A stretch of 64,000 nt of DNA. Source: Vibrio tetraodonis (GTDB taxonomy: Bacteria > Pseudomonadota > Gammaproteobacteria > Enterobacterales > Vibrionaceae). The notes under the pieces are model-generated. The model was given only the letters and a program-made list of their open reading frames with translations, did no database searches and was not told the origin of the DNA. The DNA is taken from NCBI RefSeq assembly GCF_003350295.1, contig NZ_QLYY01000006.1:124001-188000 (forward strand), in the 5' to 3' direction. Shown here piece by piece: positions 20,124 to 30,008 of the stretch (the stretch's first letter is position 1; every line of letters begins with the position of its first letter). Made by a program: the position numbers and the translations under genes.

Positions 20124-20894
20124 ATGAATGATGCAGCCGCGCTAAATATAAAGGAACTGCATAAGACCTTTGGCCATAATGAGGTGCTAAAGGGAATTTC
20201 TCTTCAAGCTCACAAAGGTGACGTGATTTCTATCATTGGTTCATCTGGTTCAGGCAAAAGCACTTTCCTACGATGTGTAAATCTTTTAGAAACGCCTACT
20301 AACGGTGAAATTTGGGTCAACGGAGAGTTGATCCAAATGAAAACCAATCGTCAAGGCGAGTCAGTGCCTGTAAGTGAAAAACAAGTCCAACGTATACGTT
20401 CTAGATTGGCTATGGTGTTTCAAGGATTTAATCTTTGGTCGCACATGACGGTGCTCGAAAACGTTATTGAAGCGCCAGTACACGTACTTGGTGTTCCTAA
20501 AGTTCAAGCTAGAGAGAATGCTGAGCTACTTCTAAAAAAAGTCGGCCTTTATGAGCGGAAAGATTATTACCCAGGTCACCTCTCAGGAGGCCAGCAGCAG
20601 CGAGCAGCAATAGCCAGAGCTCTTGCCGTTGATCCTGAAGTGATGCTGTTTGACGAACCCACTTCAGCGCTTGATCCGGAGCTAGTTGGTGAAGTTCTTG
20701 GTGTAATGCGAGATCTTGCTGAAGAAGGCAGGACAATGCTAGTTGTAACGCACGAAATGGCATTTGCACGCGATGTTTCTAACCATGTCATGTTCTTGCA
20801 TCAAGGTCTAGTGGAAGAGCAGGGTGAGCCTGCTAAGCTGTTCACTAATCCAGATTCAGAGCGTTTACAACAATTTATCTCATCTATCTACTGA
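20124..20894 (+). CDS. artP: ArtP-type arginine ABC transporter ATPase
   Basis: ATPase of a polar amino acid ABC importer. I start it at the ATG at 20124 (256 aa), preceded by GGGAG about 10 bases upstream; the frame is open further but that extension is non-family sequence. Motifs: Walker A GSSGSGKST, Q-loop VFQGFNLWSHMTV, signature LSGGQQQR, Walker B VMLFDEPTSALDPE, H-loop VVTHEMAFARDV. The following genes encode a binding protein and two permeases in the order of E. coli artPIQM, and tandem ArgR boxes lie upstream, so arginine (perhaps with ornithine) is the likely substrate. The closely related HisP cannot be excluded from the ATPase alone. Confidence 0.9.
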   Translation: MNDAAALNIKELHKTFGHNEVLKGISLQAHKGDVISIIGSSGSGKSTFLRCVNLLETPTNGEIWVNGELIQMKTNRQGESVPVSEKQVQRIRSRLAMVFQGFNLWSHMTVLENVIEAPVHVLGVPKVQARENAELLLKKVGLYERKDYYPGHLSGGQQQRAAIARALAVDPEVMLFDEPTSALDPELVGEVLGVMRDLAEEGRTMLVVTHEMAFARDVSNHVMFLHQGLVEEQGEPAKLFTNPDSERLQQFISSIY

Positions 20895-20958
20895 GTCTGT
20901 TGTAATCAGTACCACAGATTCTGCAAATATTAAGAAATCATGTTTAAAGGAGTATGAA

Positions 20959-21729
20959 ATGAAAAAGTGGCTAGCAGTAGCGGCTCTCGCTGCGACCGCA
21001 TTGACAGGGCTTGTTCAAGCGAAAGAATGGAAGACGGTTCGCTTTGGGATTGAAGGGGCTTACCCTCCATTTAGTTGGACAGAAGCCGATGGTTCTTTGA
21101 AGGGCTTTGATGTTGATATGGCCAATGCACTATGTAATGAAATGCAGGTGAAATGTAAGATTGTTGCACAAGATTGGGATGGCATTATTCCATCACTATT
21201 AGCCCGTAAATATGATGCAATCATTGCCGCTATGTCGATTACAGAAGAGCGCAAGAAGAAGGTAGACTTTACCGGAAAATATGCGCTCATCCCGAATAAA
21301 TTCATTGCCAAAAAAGGGGCTAATCTAGACTTTGATAAACTAGATGGGCAAAAAATTGCGGTACAAAGAGCGACCACGCATGATAAGTATCTGACTGATA
21401 ATTATGGCGATAAAGTGGAAATTGTCCGTTACGGCTCGTTTGATGAAGCCTATCTTGACTTAGCAAATGGTCGAGTTGTTGCTGTTTTGGGCGATGCTTC
21501 TGCTCTTGAGGAAGGCGTATTAAACAAAGCGGGTGGAGAGGCATATGAGTTTGTCGGGCCTTCACTGACAGATCCTAAATGGTTTGGCGAAGGTTTTGGT
21601 ATTGCAGTACGTAAACAAGACAAAGATTTGACTGAAAAGCTAGATGAAGCGATTGCGTCACTTCGTGAAAAAGGTGAATACCAAAAGATTGCTGCTAAGT
21701 ACTTCGACTACGATGTGTACGGGCAATAA
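20959..21729 (+). CDS. artI: Arginine-type periplasmic binding protein (ArtI/ArtJ-like)
   Basis: Solute-binding component of the importer. Start ATG at 20959, with a strong AAAGGAG six bases upstream; 256 aa. A signal peptide MKKWLAVAALAATALTGLVQAK is cleaved near residue 21, followed by the SBP family 3 fold: VRFGIEGAYPPFSW, GFDVDMANALC, QDWDGIIPSLLARKYDAIIAAMSIT and GDASALEEGV. The Asp/Glu pattern fits cationic amino acid binders (LAO/ArtJ/AotJ group). It is separated from the permease genes by a hairpin that probably favours higher expression of this subunit. Confidence 0.92.
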   Translation: MKKWLAVAALAATALTGLVQAKEWKTVRFGIEGAYPPFSWTEADGSLKGFDVDMANALCNEMQVKCKIVAQDWDGIIPSLLARKYDAIIAAMSITEERKKKVDFTGKYALIPNKFIAKKGANLDFDKLDGQKIAVQRATTHDKYLTDNYGDKVEIVRYGSFDEAYLDLANGRVVAVLGDASALEEGVLNKAGGEAYEFVGPSLTDPKWFGEGFGIAVRKQDKDLTEKLDEAIASLREKGEYQKIAAKYFDYDVYGQ

Positions 21730-21740
21730 TCTTGTCTAAA

Positions 21741-21783
21741 AGGCCCGCTGATGTGCTTTCTGGGGTAGGTCAGCGGTCTTTTT
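21741..21783 (+). terminator. Intercistronic attenuating terminator in the art operon
   Basis: An 11-position stem with one mismatch (21741-21751 with 21770-21780) is followed by TTTTTC. It lies just after the binding-protein gene, where partial termination would give excess binding protein over permease. Confidence 0.65.
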
Positions 21784-21843
21784 CATTCTAACTGTTATTT
21801 AGACTAACCAATGATTTAAACCCCAGAGCTTAGGAACTTACCT

Positions 21844-22584
21844 ATGTTGGATTTACAAGGATACGAAGCCTCTATATTGAAAGGGGCCATAGTGACTATT
21901 GAAGTCGCGCTGCTCTCTTTGTTGCTTGCTATGGTGCTAGGGATGTTGGGGGCTTTGGCAAAGATGGCACCTTATCGCTGGGCGAGAGCGATTGCGACGT
22001 TATACACCACTGTTATTCGCGGTATCCCTGATCTTGTATTAATGATGTTAATATTCTTCGGTGGGCAAATATTACTCAACAATAGTTTGTATTCAATCAA
22101 CGAATGGCTAAATGAATGGTTTACTGCAAGTGACCCTAGTCATGAGTGGACCTCATATTTACCCGACTATATCGACGTAAGCCCATTTATAGCAGGTGTT
22201 CTTACCATTGGGTTTATCTTTGGAGCCTATATGGCGGAAACGTTTCGTGGTGCCATCATGGCGGTCGATAGAGGGGAGTTGGAAGCGGCCAAAGCATATG
22301 GTATGAGCTCAGCACTCGCCTTTCGTCGTATTTTGTTGCCACAAATGATTCGCCATGCTCTGCCAGGTTTTGGAAACAACTGGCTGGTGCTTCTTAAAAC
22401 CACGGCACTTGTCTCGATTATTGGTTTAGAAGACATGGTTCGTATGAGCGCACTAGCTGCTGGCTCAACAAAAATGCCATTTACCTTTTACATGACAGTT
22501 GCTGTCATTTTTCTATTTTTTACCAGTGTCTCAACAGGGTTACTCAAACTTGTTGAGCGTAAATTCAGTATCCATACGAGGTAG
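21844..22584 (+). CDS. artQ: ArtQ/HisQ-type permease
   Basis: Inner-membrane subunit of the arginine-type importer, 246 aa. Five or so membrane segments; the EAA coupling motif ELEAAKAYGMSSALAFRRILLPQ (only partly quoted) lies around residues 144-165, preceded by FIFGAYMAETFRGAI. TVIRGIPDLVLM is the family N-terminal block. It has a longer loop (about 75-110) than many homologues, as in HisQ/AotQ. Its stop is 3 bases before the next permease ATG, so the two are translationally coupled. Confidence 0.9.
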   Translation: MLDLQGYEASILKGAIVTIEVALLSLLLAMVLGMLGALAKMAPYRWARAIATLYTTVIRGIPDLVLMMLIFFGGQILLNNSLYSINEWLNEWFTASDPSHEWTSYLPDYIDVSPFIAGVLTIGFIFGAYMAETFRGAIMAVDRGELEAAKAYGMSSALAFRRILLPQMIRHALPGFGNNWLVLLKTTALVSIIGLEDMVRMSALAAGSTKMPFTFYMTVAVIFLFFTSVSTGLLKLVERKFSIHTR

Positions 22585-22587
22585 TTG

Positions 22588-23265
22588 ATGGATTTTTCAC
22601 TGATCATTGAAAGTTTACCAATTTATCTCGGGGGGCTCTGGACCACGACTTGGCTGGTGGCTGCTTCTCTTATTATTGGTCTATTTGTTGCGATCCCATT
22701 AGGTATCGCTCGTAATAGTACTCACTACTTGTTCAAAGGGCCGAGTTGGGCTTTTATCTACTTTTTTCGTGGCACTCCACTCTTAGTTCAGCTTTACCTG
22801 ATTTATTACGGTATGGATCAGTTTTTTCCTGTCAAAGATACTCTTTGGGAAAATGCATGGTTCTGTGCTCTTGTGGCTTTTGTTCTCAATACTTCTGCCT
22901 ATACCGCAGAAATAATTCGAGGTGCGATAAATGGGCTACCTAAAGGGGAAGTGGAAGCGGCAAAAGCATATGGAATGAGTACATTGATGACGTATCGACG
23001 TATCATCCTACCCAGTGCTTTGCGCCGTGCTCTACCAGCATACAGTAACGAAGTGATCTTTATGCTTCATGGCAGCGCAGTTGCTGGAATTGTGACCATA
23101 GTGGATTTGACTGGTGCTGCTCGCCTTGTCAATTCTCGTTACTACGCGCCGTTTGAGTCGTTTCTGACTGCTGGCCTTTTCTATATGTGTCTGACCTTTA
23201 CTATTATTTGGTGCTTTAAACAGGCTGAAAAGCGATTTCTCGCCTATTTGAGGCCGCTTAGCTAA
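22588..23265 (+). CDS. artM: ArtM/HisM-type permease
   Basis: Second inner-membrane subunit of the importer. The ATG at 22588 (225 aa) follows the artQ stop directly; a TTG one codon earlier is less likely. Motifs: FIYFFRGTPLLVQLYLIYYG, NTSAYTAEIIRGAINGLPKG, then the EAA loop EVEAAKAYGMSTLMTYRRI. Last gene of the operon, followed by a strong terminator. Confidence 0.9.
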   Translation: MDFSLIIESLPIYLGGLWTTTWLVAASLIIGLFVAIPLGIARNSTHYLFKGPSWAFIYFFRGTPLLVQLYLIYYGMDQFFPVKDTLWENAWFCALVAFVLNTSAYTAEIIRGAINGLPKGEVEAAKAYGMSTLMTYRRIILPSALRRALPAYSNEVIFMLHGSAVAGIVTIVDLTGAARLVNSRYYAPFESFLTAGLFYMCLTFTIIWCFKQAEKRFLAYLRPLS

Positions 23266-23269
23266 ATAT

Positions 23270-23297
23270 AAAAAAGCTTCCTATTGGAAGCTTTTTT
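23270..23297. terminator. Bidirectional terminator between artM and ybjL
   Basis: A 12-bp perfect stem AAAAAAGCTTCC/GGAAGCTTTTTT with loop TATT, between convergent genes. Confidence 0.9.
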
Positions 23298-23309
23298 ATG
23301 TCTGAAATT

Positions 23310-24992
23310 TCAGCTCAATATAATCAGTACAGTACCGGCTAATGTCATTAATATATTTGCAATCGCATATGTACCCGCGTATCCAAGCGCAGGAATAGTC
23401 GATTTAGTATAGTCATTGACTATGTCCATGGCTGGGGCGCAGGTTCGAGCTCCTATGATAGCGCCAAACAGCAGTGCTCTGTTCATCTTTAGGATATAAG
23501 CGCCCACAAGGTAAGCAAGAGCTACCGGAACAACGCTGACCAAGAACGAAAGCCCAATCACTTGTGGACCGAAATCGGCAAGGTGTTCAAACATTTTCCC
23601 ACCCGCGCTTAGGCCTATCCCAACCATAAAAAACATTAGGCCTAAGTCTTTGACCATGTTTAAAGCACCTTGAGGTACGTAACCAAAAGTTGGGTGGTTA
23701 GCTCGTAAGAAACCTAGCGAAATTCCTGAGAGGAGAAGGCCTACGGCATTTCCTAAGCCAAACGACACCTGACCAAAAGTCATGGTGATCAATCCAAACA
23801 TAATCCCTAGGATAAAAAAGCTACAAAAAGCCAGCAGATCGGCCATCTGACTATGAATGGAAATAAAACCAATTTTTTCTGCTAATCCATGTACGCGGCT
23901 CTTTTCTCCACTCACCTGAAGAACATCTCCTTTAGCCAGTACGATATCGAGATCCATGGGCATTTCTATTTGAGCTCGGACAACTCTGTTAAGGAAACAA
24001 CCGTATTCGGATAAGTTGAGATCAGAGAGGCGTTTACCTACCATGGCATCGCTTTTTACCACAATTTCTTCTTCAACGATCCTCAAATCTAGGAGGTTGC
24101 GGTCAAACACTTCCTTGCCATTGCGAAAACTAGGATCGAGCCTCGCGTGGCTATCAGGGAATCCAAGCAGTGCAATCTCATCACCTTGCTGCAAAATTGC
24201 GTCGCCATCAGGGTGGGCAAGGATCCCATTGCGACGAATACGCTCTATATAGCAACCAGTTTGGCGATAGATACCCAATTCGCGAAGGTTTTTTCCATCG
24301 CTCCAGTCAATGAGCTCCTGTCCAACTCTGTACGCGCGAATGATGGGCAAATAAACTTTACGCTGTCCATTACTTCCGAGCCCTCGTTCCTGTGCTATCT
24401 GCTGTGCGGAGTCGGACAAATTTTGCTTTTGAAGCTTTGGCAGCAATTTGGCAAAGGCAATCATGCTGATCAAACCAACTAGGTAAGCCATGGCATAACC
24501 AACAGATAAGTTTTCAATCACCTCAGAAAAGTCCATAGCATGTGGCGTGGTGGCAAGGCCAGAGTTAAGAGCATCCTGAGCGCCAACCAGAACAGGAGTT
24601 GCCGTAAGTGCACCAGCCATCATTCCGGCAGAAAGTCCGAAATCAAGACCTAGGTTATGGCTGGCAAAGTAGGTGATAAAAATAGCGCTAGATAAGACCA
24701 CCATACTCAAAATGAAATAATGCTTACCATCTCTAAAAAAGATACCAAAGAAGTTGGGACCTGCCTCTATGCCAACGCAGTAGATAAATAGCATAAACCC
24801 GACGGTCAATGCGTCTGCATTGAATGTAAAACCCAGATGTCCCATGACTAATGAAGTAAGCAAAACACCGATGGAATTGCCGAGTTGGAGATTGCCAAAG
24901 CGAATTTTTCCTATGGCTAAGCCAATAGCGAGTGCAACAAAAATTAGTAGAATAGGGTTTTGCTCAAGCAGGGATAAAACATCAATGTTCAC
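23310..24992 (-). CDS. ybjL: YbjL-type transporter of the aspartate:alanine exchanger family
   Basis: Inner-membrane carrier of the AAE family, 560 aa, almost the same length as E. coli YbjL. Two membrane halves flank a central cytoplasmic region (about 200-370) with two TrkA_C-like domains: [19 protein letters not shown] with [20 protein letters not shown], and [20 protein letters not shown] with [13 protein letters not shown]. Conserved helical motifs include [30 protein letters not shown] and [14 protein letters not shown]. The substrate of YbjL itself is not firmly known; aspartate/alanine exchange is known for other family members. Confidence 0.9.
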   Translation of the reverse strand: MNIDVLSLLEQNPILLIFVALAIGLAIGKIRFGNLQLGNSIGVLLTSLVMGHLGFTFNADALTVGFMLFIYCVGIEAGPNFFGIFFRDGKHYFILSMVVLSSAIFITYFASHNLGLDFGLSAGMMAGALTATPVLVGAQDALNSGLATTPHAMDFSEVIENLSVGYAMAYLVGLISMIAFAKLLPKLQKQNLSDSAQQIAQERGLGSNGQRKVYLPIIRAYRVGQELIDWSDGKNLRELGIYRQTGCYIERIRRNGILAHPDGDAILQQGDEIALLGFPDSHARLDPSFRNGKEVFDRNLLDLRIVEEEIVVKSDAMVGKRLSDLNLSEYGCFLNRVVRAQIEMPMDLDIVLAKGDVLQVSGEKSRVHGLAEKIGFISIHSQMADLLAFCSFFILGIMFGLITMTFGQVSFGLGNAVGLLLSGISLGFLRANHPTFGYVPQGALNMVKDLGLMFFMVGIGLSAGGKMFEHLADFGPQVIGLSFLVSVVPVALAYLVGAYILKMNRALLFGAIIGARTCAPAMDIVNDYTKSTIPALGYAGTYAIANILMTLAGTVLIILS

Positions 24993-25137
24993 AGGGCAGC
25001 TCTTACTTCGGTGCCATAGATTAAGTGAGCAAATTGTAACTTAATAAAGAGAAATGATAAGTGTTAATTTGTATAATTGACGATTTACTGACTTGTGCCA
25101 AATATTTTGCAATAGGATTAAATTACGGGCACAAAAA

Positions 25138-25157
25138 AGCCGCTTTATTAAGCGGCT
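25138..25157 (-). terminator. Terminator of grxA
   Basis: An 8-bp stem AGCCGCTT/AAGCGGCT with loop TATT; read leftward it is followed by TTTTTTGTG. It lies 15 bases after the grxA stop. Confidence 0.85.
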
Positions 25158-25171
25158 TCAACAAATTCTGA

Positions 25172-25438
25172 TTATGCGTCAAACAGACCTAAATGTTCTT
25201 TTGCATACGCTTCAAAGTCATCACAGCCACCGATATGGTTTTCATCAATGAAGATTTGTGGAACAGTTTCCACTGGCTTTCCGACAGTTTTCTCAAGGTC
25301 AGCTTTTGAAATGCCTTCTGCATGAATATCTACATAACGGTAGTTAAAGTCATCACGTTTTGCTTTCAATGTCTCAGCGTGTTCCTTTGCACGAACACAG
25401 TAAGGGCAAGCTGGACGACCAAAGATAACTACGAACAT
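25172..25438 (-). CDS. grxA: GrxA, glutaredoxin 1
   Basis: Small dithiol glutaredoxin that reduces ribonucleotide reductase and OxyR-type targets with glutathione. I start it at 25438 (88 aa; MFVVIFGRPACPYC), where AAGGAG lies upstream; the 11-codon extension in frame is not family sequence. Active site CPYC at residues 11-14; TVPQIFIDENHIGGCDD carries the cis-Pro and GGC glutathione-binding motifs. Confidence 0.95.
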   Translation of the reverse strand: MFVVIFGRPACPYCVRAKEHAETLKAKRDDFNYRYVDIHAEGISKADLEKTVGKPVETVPQIFIDENHIGGCDDFEAYAKEHLGLFDA

Positions 25439-25539
25439 ATTGTCATTCTCCTTTATTCTGATAGGCGCCACTATGCCCGAATCGAGCTGGAAAATAAAGA
25501 GGCATTTACCTGTTGCTTCGATAGGTTAAACCTATTTGT

Positions 25540-26394
25540 TTAGAAGTGAGACAATTTGTCGTAGCGCGAATCTTTAAGCGCTTCTTTAACGCGTTTTAGA
25601 TTATCCCTAAAGCCAGAGCCGCGCCTTAAAGTAAAGCCTGTTGCCAATACATCAATCACTGTCATTTGCACGACGCGACTTGCCATTGGCATATATACAT
25701 CCGTGTCTTCGGGTACGTTCAGTGAAATGGAAAGAGAGCTCGCTTGATCCAACGGAGAATCTTTAGCCGTGATTGCGATAACAGTAGCTCCATTTTCACG
25801 TGCAAGGTTGGCAATCTCAACCAAACTTTTCGTACGACCAGTATGTGATATCAGAACAATGACGTCGTTATCCGTACAATTAATACAGCTCATTCGCTGC
25901 ATTACTATGTCTTCAAAACAGGTGATAGGGATGTTAAAGCGAATGAACTTATTTTGAGCGTCACGGGCAACGGCTGAAGATGCACCTAAACCAAAGAAAG
26001 AGATGCGTTTGGCTTGAGTGAGAAGATCAACGGCTCGATTGATCTGCATAGAATCTAAGCTATTTTTTGCAACATCCAAGCAGGCCATAGTGGACTCAAA
26101 AATTTTATGTGTATAGGCATCTGGGCCATCATCTTCTTCAACATTACGATTGACATAAGGAGTTCCGTTAGCAAGGCTTTGAGCAAGATGAAGCTTGAAG
26201 TCAGGGAAGCCTTTAGTATCTAACCTACGACAGAAGCGGTTTACGGTCGGCTCACTGACATCGGCCATTTTTGCAAGAGTAGCAATACTAGAATGAATAG
26301 CGGTTTGAGGCGATGCCATTATGACTTCAGCAACTTTTCGCTCCGACTTGCTGAAGTTTTCTAGATTTTTCTGAATTTTTTCTATTGTATTCAT
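25540..26394 (-). CDS. hexR: HexR, RpiR-family regulator of central carbon metabolism
   Basis: Transcription factor with an N-terminal RpiR helix-turn-helix (residues 1-77; VSEPTVNRFCRRLDTKGFPD) and a C-terminal SIS sugar-phosphate domain (about 120-260; GLGASSAVARDAQNKF, LISHTGRTKSLVEIANLAREN). Very close to E. coli HexR, which senses KDPG and controls zwf/edd and gap genes. The ATG at 26394 gives 284 aa; a GTG three codons upstream is possible. A palindromic 13-mer TGTAATATTTACA lies about 115 bp upstream. Confidence 0.93.
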   Translation of the reverse strand: MNTIEKIQKNLENFSKSERKVAEVIMASPQTAIHSSIATLAKMADVSEPTVNRFCRRLDTKGFPDFKLHLAQSLANGTPYVNRNVEEDDGPDAYTHKIFESTMACLDVAKNSLDSMQINRAVDLLTQAKRISFFGLGASSAVARDAQNKFIRFNIPITCFEDIVMQRMSCINCTDNDVIVLISHTGRTKSLVEIANLARENGATVIAITAKDSPLDQASSLSISLNVPEDTDVYMPMASRVVQMTVIDVLATGFTLRRGSGFRDNLKRVKEALKDSRYDKLSHF

Positions 26395-26657
26395 AGTGTT
26401 CACAAAGGTATAGAGAACAACTTGCTGGATAATTTAAGGCGTCATTACTTGCGTACAATTGCCAACCAGCGCCATGTGGCCCAGTATAAACCCAAGCTTA
26501 AGGTTTACTGTAATATTTACACTCTTCGATAGGTGTAAACATGACAGGCCTCAAACTAAATATGTCTCAAAGAGATAAAATAATCTTTATCCTTGTATAA
26601 ATCTACTCTTAAAGAGGTCCGATTGTATGCAAGTTACACTTATCTAGAAAGAAATTT

Positions 26658-28304
26658 TCAACTAGCTTCAATGGTTTGGGATGTTGCTAGGATTTTTGCC
26701 ATCAAATTGGGTGCTTGCTGAGCGATGTTTCTTTGCTCTTCTAGTACTGAACTGAGAATATCGTGTCCCGTAAGTGGATTGGCCAAAACGACGCGAAATA
26801 CAATCGTATTAAGTTTACCCCAGCGAGCCGGGTTTAAACGTGTTCTCGAAACAAATGATTTCCCTGTTTCTCGTTGGCGTTTTTGGATAAATTGAGTCAG
26901 TTCATTGATTAATTCATTGAGGTGTTTTCTGCGCTCTGGTGAAGCAAGTTTAAGCGCCTCACGTACTTCAGCGGGAATATAACGATAGGTTAGTAAGCAA
27001 AGCTCTGGTTCTGATATCAACTCAAAATCATCTTGCGATTGTATTAGTGTGGCAAAATACTTGGCTTTTTCGATACTCTCATCGATAAGTAGCTGATAAC
27101 CCGGACGGCTAATAATATGCATTGCGGCGTAAACCAGCATCGCCATACCAGACCTAGAGCCTTCCAAGGTATGACTGCCTAAGTCTTTTGAGCCTTTTCT
27201 AAGTATATATTGTGCGTGGTGCTCTACAGATTTCATCGCTTCGGGGTCCTTGAAGAGAACCATTCCAGCCCCCATAGGAACATAAAGCTGTTTGTGGGCA
27301 TCGATGGTAATTGAATCGGCTTTTTCAACACCTTGTAACAGGTAACGGTAGTTATCTGACATTAGGGTAGCGCCGCCCCAAGCTGCGTCTATATGAAAAT
27401 GGCAGTCGTGCTCACGACATATCTCGGCCATCTCAGGTAAAGGGTCAATTGATCCTGTTTCTGTGGTTCCTGCTACTCCGATAACCGCGAAAGGCTTGAT
27501 ATTTTTCTTCTTCAACTCAACGATTTTTTCGTTCAATGCGTGTGGGCATATACGATTGTTACGGTCGGTTTTGACCGCGACTAAACCTTGCTGACCAAGT
27601 CCAAGCACATCGGCAGATTTTTTCAGAGAGTAATGTCCTCTTTCTGACACTAGAATGGCAAGGCCTTGATAACCATAATGTTGCATTGCACTGAAAAGAC
27701 CCTCTTTCTCTACACCCTGAAATTCTCCTTGTGCTTTTAATGCATTGTTTCTCGCAACCCAAAGGGCGGTGATGTTTGCGATTGTTCCACCCGAGCAAAA
27801 AGCACCTAGTGAGTGTTGTGCGCTGTGCATCCACTTTGTGTAGAAATCGTCATTTTGGTTATATACCAATCGATGCAGCATGCCCAGTACCTGACGCTCT
27901 AACGGGGTAAAGGCTTTGGATGTTTCTATTTTTACCAAGTTTTGATTGAGAGCAATCATGATTTTTGACAATGGCATCAAAAAATAGGGCAGTGCTGATG
28001 TCATATGTCCGATGAAGCTTGGTGCCGAGGTATGAACCGAGTGCGAGACTAAGGTATCAAGGAGGTGCTGAGTATGCTCAGAGACAAACTCTGGACTCTC
28101 TGGAATAGCGGAATAGGAGAAGTCTTTTTCAATCTCTTTTAGGGGCTTCTCTTCTGCCACAATATGTTCACGTAAAAATTGATTAAGGTTTTGCGAGAGC
28201 CTTTCTTCGATTTTAGTCAGTGTTGAATCAGGCCCTTCAGGGACAGTAAATATTTTAAGCAGACTGTCGAAGCTTACGTCAGCCGTTTTATGTTTGGTTA
28301 TCAT
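26658..28304 (-). CDS. panP: PanP, PLP-dependent aspartate 1-decarboxylase
   Basis: Group II PLP decarboxylase, 548 aa, of the Vibrio-type family that replaces PanD: it makes beta-alanine from aspartate for pantothenate and CoA synthesis. Key residues are visible: HxxxxGAFCSGGT around 164-173, His224 in ERGHYS for ring stacking, Asp306 in HIDAAWGG and the PLP lysine K338 in TIDAHKQLYVP. Length and the SALPYFLMPLSKIMIALNQN block fit this family rather than GadB. No panB, panC or panD is adjacent. It lies upstream of hexR on the same strand, 264 bp away. Confidence 0.88.
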   Translation of the reverse strand: MITKHKTADVSFDSLLKIFTVPEGPDSTLTKIEERLSQNLNQFLREHIVAEEKPLKEIEKDFSYSAIPESPEFVSEHTQHLLDTLVSHSVHTSAPSFIGHMTSALPYFLMPLSKIMIALNQNLVKIETSKAFTPLERQVLGMLHRLVYNQNDDFYTKWMHSAQHSLGAFCSGGTIANITALWVARNNALKAQGEFQGVEKEGLFSAMQHYGYQGLAILVSERGHYSLKKSADVLGLGQQGLVAVKTDRNNRICPHALNEKIVELKKKNIKPFAVIGVAGTTETGSIDPLPEMAEICREHDCHFHIDAAWGGATLMSDNYRYLLQGVEKADSITIDAHKQLYVPMGAGMVLFKDPEAMKSVEHHAQYILRKGSKDLGSHTLEGSRSGMAMLVYAAMHIISRPGYQLLIDESIEKAKYFATLIQSQDDFELISEPELCLLTYRYIPAEVREALKLASPERRKHLNELINELTQFIQKRQRETGKSFVSRTRLNPARWGKLNTIVFRVVLANPLTGHDILSSVLEEQRNIAQQAPNLMAKILATSQTIEAS

Positions 28305-28444
28305 ACAACTACTTTGCTCTTGTCACTCTGTTGCCGCGCCAATCTAAACGAAAAATGGTTTAAAGTCTCGAGTTAATTACTTGATCTTCTCTGGCAATGC
28401 GAAATGTCACTGCTTTGATAATATTCTCGGCAGTGACATTCAGG

Positions 28445-28960
28445 CTAGGTTTCACATGACATGCTTTCTAAGTCTTTGATAGCTTGGTTATAACGTTTAA
28501 GTGCACTATCAATTTTGGTTGGATGACTCAACAAATCAGCAAAGGCAGACCTAAGATCATAGTTTTGATCATGTGGTTTTGATTGACGGTCACTGTAGGT
28601 TACTTGAGCCAGTCGACCTAATTCATCACTGCGAGACGATAAAGTTTTAATATCTTTCTGCTCGAGTAAGAGCCAAGACTCGACTGGTTGGTTTACGGCA
28701 ATCTTCGAAGGGTCATTTTCTAAATAGTAGTGGACAGCCGCTCTGTTGAGCTCAAAATGGTTTTTTCGACCTTCTAAGAACCATTCACTGACTTCTTTTA
28801 GGTCGGGGTATTGTTCGCTAGTTAGCTTGGCTAAATCTTCATACCAATGAAGAGAAGCATCAATGTAAGCATCGTATTTCTTGGATAAACATGCATTGTC
28901 GGCTGCGGCAACCATGGTAGAGGTTGCTCCTAACAACAATGCAATCAGTAGACGTGTCAT
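28445..28960 (-). CDS. Predicted periplasmic protein of unknown function
   Basis: 171 aa with a clear signal peptide (MTRLLIALLLGATSTMVAAAD, cleaved near 20). The mature part is helical and charged, with no domain I recognise. Two cysteines, one near the new N-terminus (NACLSK) and one near the C-terminus (MSCET), could form a disulfide. It is leftward, between panP and lysO, with an AAGGAATAATT ribosome-site-like stretch before the start. Probably a Vibrio-lineage protein. Confidence 0.75.
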   Translation of the reverse strand: MTRLLIALLLGATSTMVAAADNACLSKKYDAYIDASLHWYEDLAKLTSEQYPDLKEVSEWFLEGRKNHFELNRAAVHYYLENDPSKIAVNQPVESWLLLEQKDIKTLSSRSDELGRLAQVTYSDRQSKPHDQNYDLRSAFADLLSHPTKIDSALKRYNQAIKDLESMSCET

Positions 28961-29065
28961 AATTATTCCTTTTTTCTAAGGTTATATATTATTAAGCCAC
29001 TCAATATGATTCATTAAATTGTATAGCATGGCTGAGTCATTAATATAATGAACTGAAAGATAAAA

Positions 29066-29980
29066 TCATGCGATCTGCTCTGCAAGAGAGACAAAGAACA
29101 GCATCAATAAAGGTACTAATAAGCTCAAAATGAATCCACTGACAATGGCAATCGGTACGCAGCGAACGCCTCCAGTACTCTGAATAATTGGCAATGTAAA
29201 ATCCATTGCTGTAGCTCCTGCGTAACCTATAGCCACACTAGGTCGTGAATGTATAATCAGTGGAATCATAACTAAGGCAACGAGTTCTCTAACTAGTTCA
29301 ATCATAAATGACGCTCCGCCAAATACTGGTCCAAAAGCATCCCCTATTAGAATCCCTGATAAAGAATACCAACCAAACCCACAAGACATGGCGAGCGCTT
29401 GATAAAGATCCAAGTCAAGTATCTTTGCAGCCACAGCTCCTCCCAAAATTGAAGTTGTAATAATAGTGACTGCGATGATCATACCTTGCTTGTTGAGCAA
29501 AATTTGACGTAAGGAGAGCCCACTATTTCTGAGCTGAATCCCAATCAGGAATAAGAGAATGAATAAAACAGATTCACTTGCTATATCCACCCAGCTTAGA
29601 TCTATGTATAGAAGCCTGCCCGCAGCTAGACCTATGCCAACAAAGAGAATTAGTTTTATTGACTCTAAAGCCATAGTTGAAAGTGAAAGGGTATTTTTTT
29701 TACTTTCAACCCTAATTGGGAAGAGCTTATCAACGATTGGAAGTGCCGCTAAGTTGCTTAGTCCAATACATACAGAGAAGACAACAACATACTCAAGTAT
29801 CAACTGTAGATTTTGACCCAGATTATCGAGTGAAGCCAGACTCAAACCCATTAAGGCCAAGATAACAACAATTAAATAGTTAGTTGTCCGATTAACTCCG
29901 GAGAGAAAAGCGGTGTTTGACGTTTGAATAAGGTACCCCACAAGGAGTGGGGCAAAAATAAAAAGTATTCCCGTAGGCAT
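29066..29980 (-). CDS. lysO: LysO-type lysine exporter (YbjE)
   Basis: Inner-membrane lysine exporter, 304 aa, about eight membrane segments. Landmarks of the family are MALESIKL, LFLIGIQLRNSGLSLRQILLN, the highly conserved GFGWYSLSGIL, and ATAMDFTLPIIQSTGG with the acidic residues needed for transport. Very similar to E. coli YbjE/LysO over the whole length. It starts 28 bp after the HDOD gene stop, so it is probably transcribed with it. Confidence 0.92.
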   Translation of the reverse strand: MPTGILFIFAPLLVGYLIQTSNTAFLSGVNRTTNYLIVVILALMGLSLASLDNLGQNLQLILEYVVVFSVCIGLSNLAALPIVDKLFPIRVESKKNTLSLSTMALESIKLILFVGIGLAAGRLLYIDLSWVDIASESVLFILLFLIGIQLRNSGLSLRQILLNKQGMIIAVTIITTSILGGAVAAKILDLDLYQALAMSCGFGWYSLSGILIGDAFGPVFGGASFMIELVRELVALVMIPLIIHSRPSVAIGYAGATAMDFTLPIIQSTGGVRCVPIAIVSGFILSLLVPLLMLFFVSLAEQIA

Positions 29981-30008
29981 GATATTCCTGAGTAATGGCT
30001 AGCCTAGT

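Noticed and set aside
26509..26521. HexR binding site TGTAATATTTACA
   Set aside because: Half-sites match but the spacing is 3 instead of 5 bases, so autoregulation cannot be claimed.
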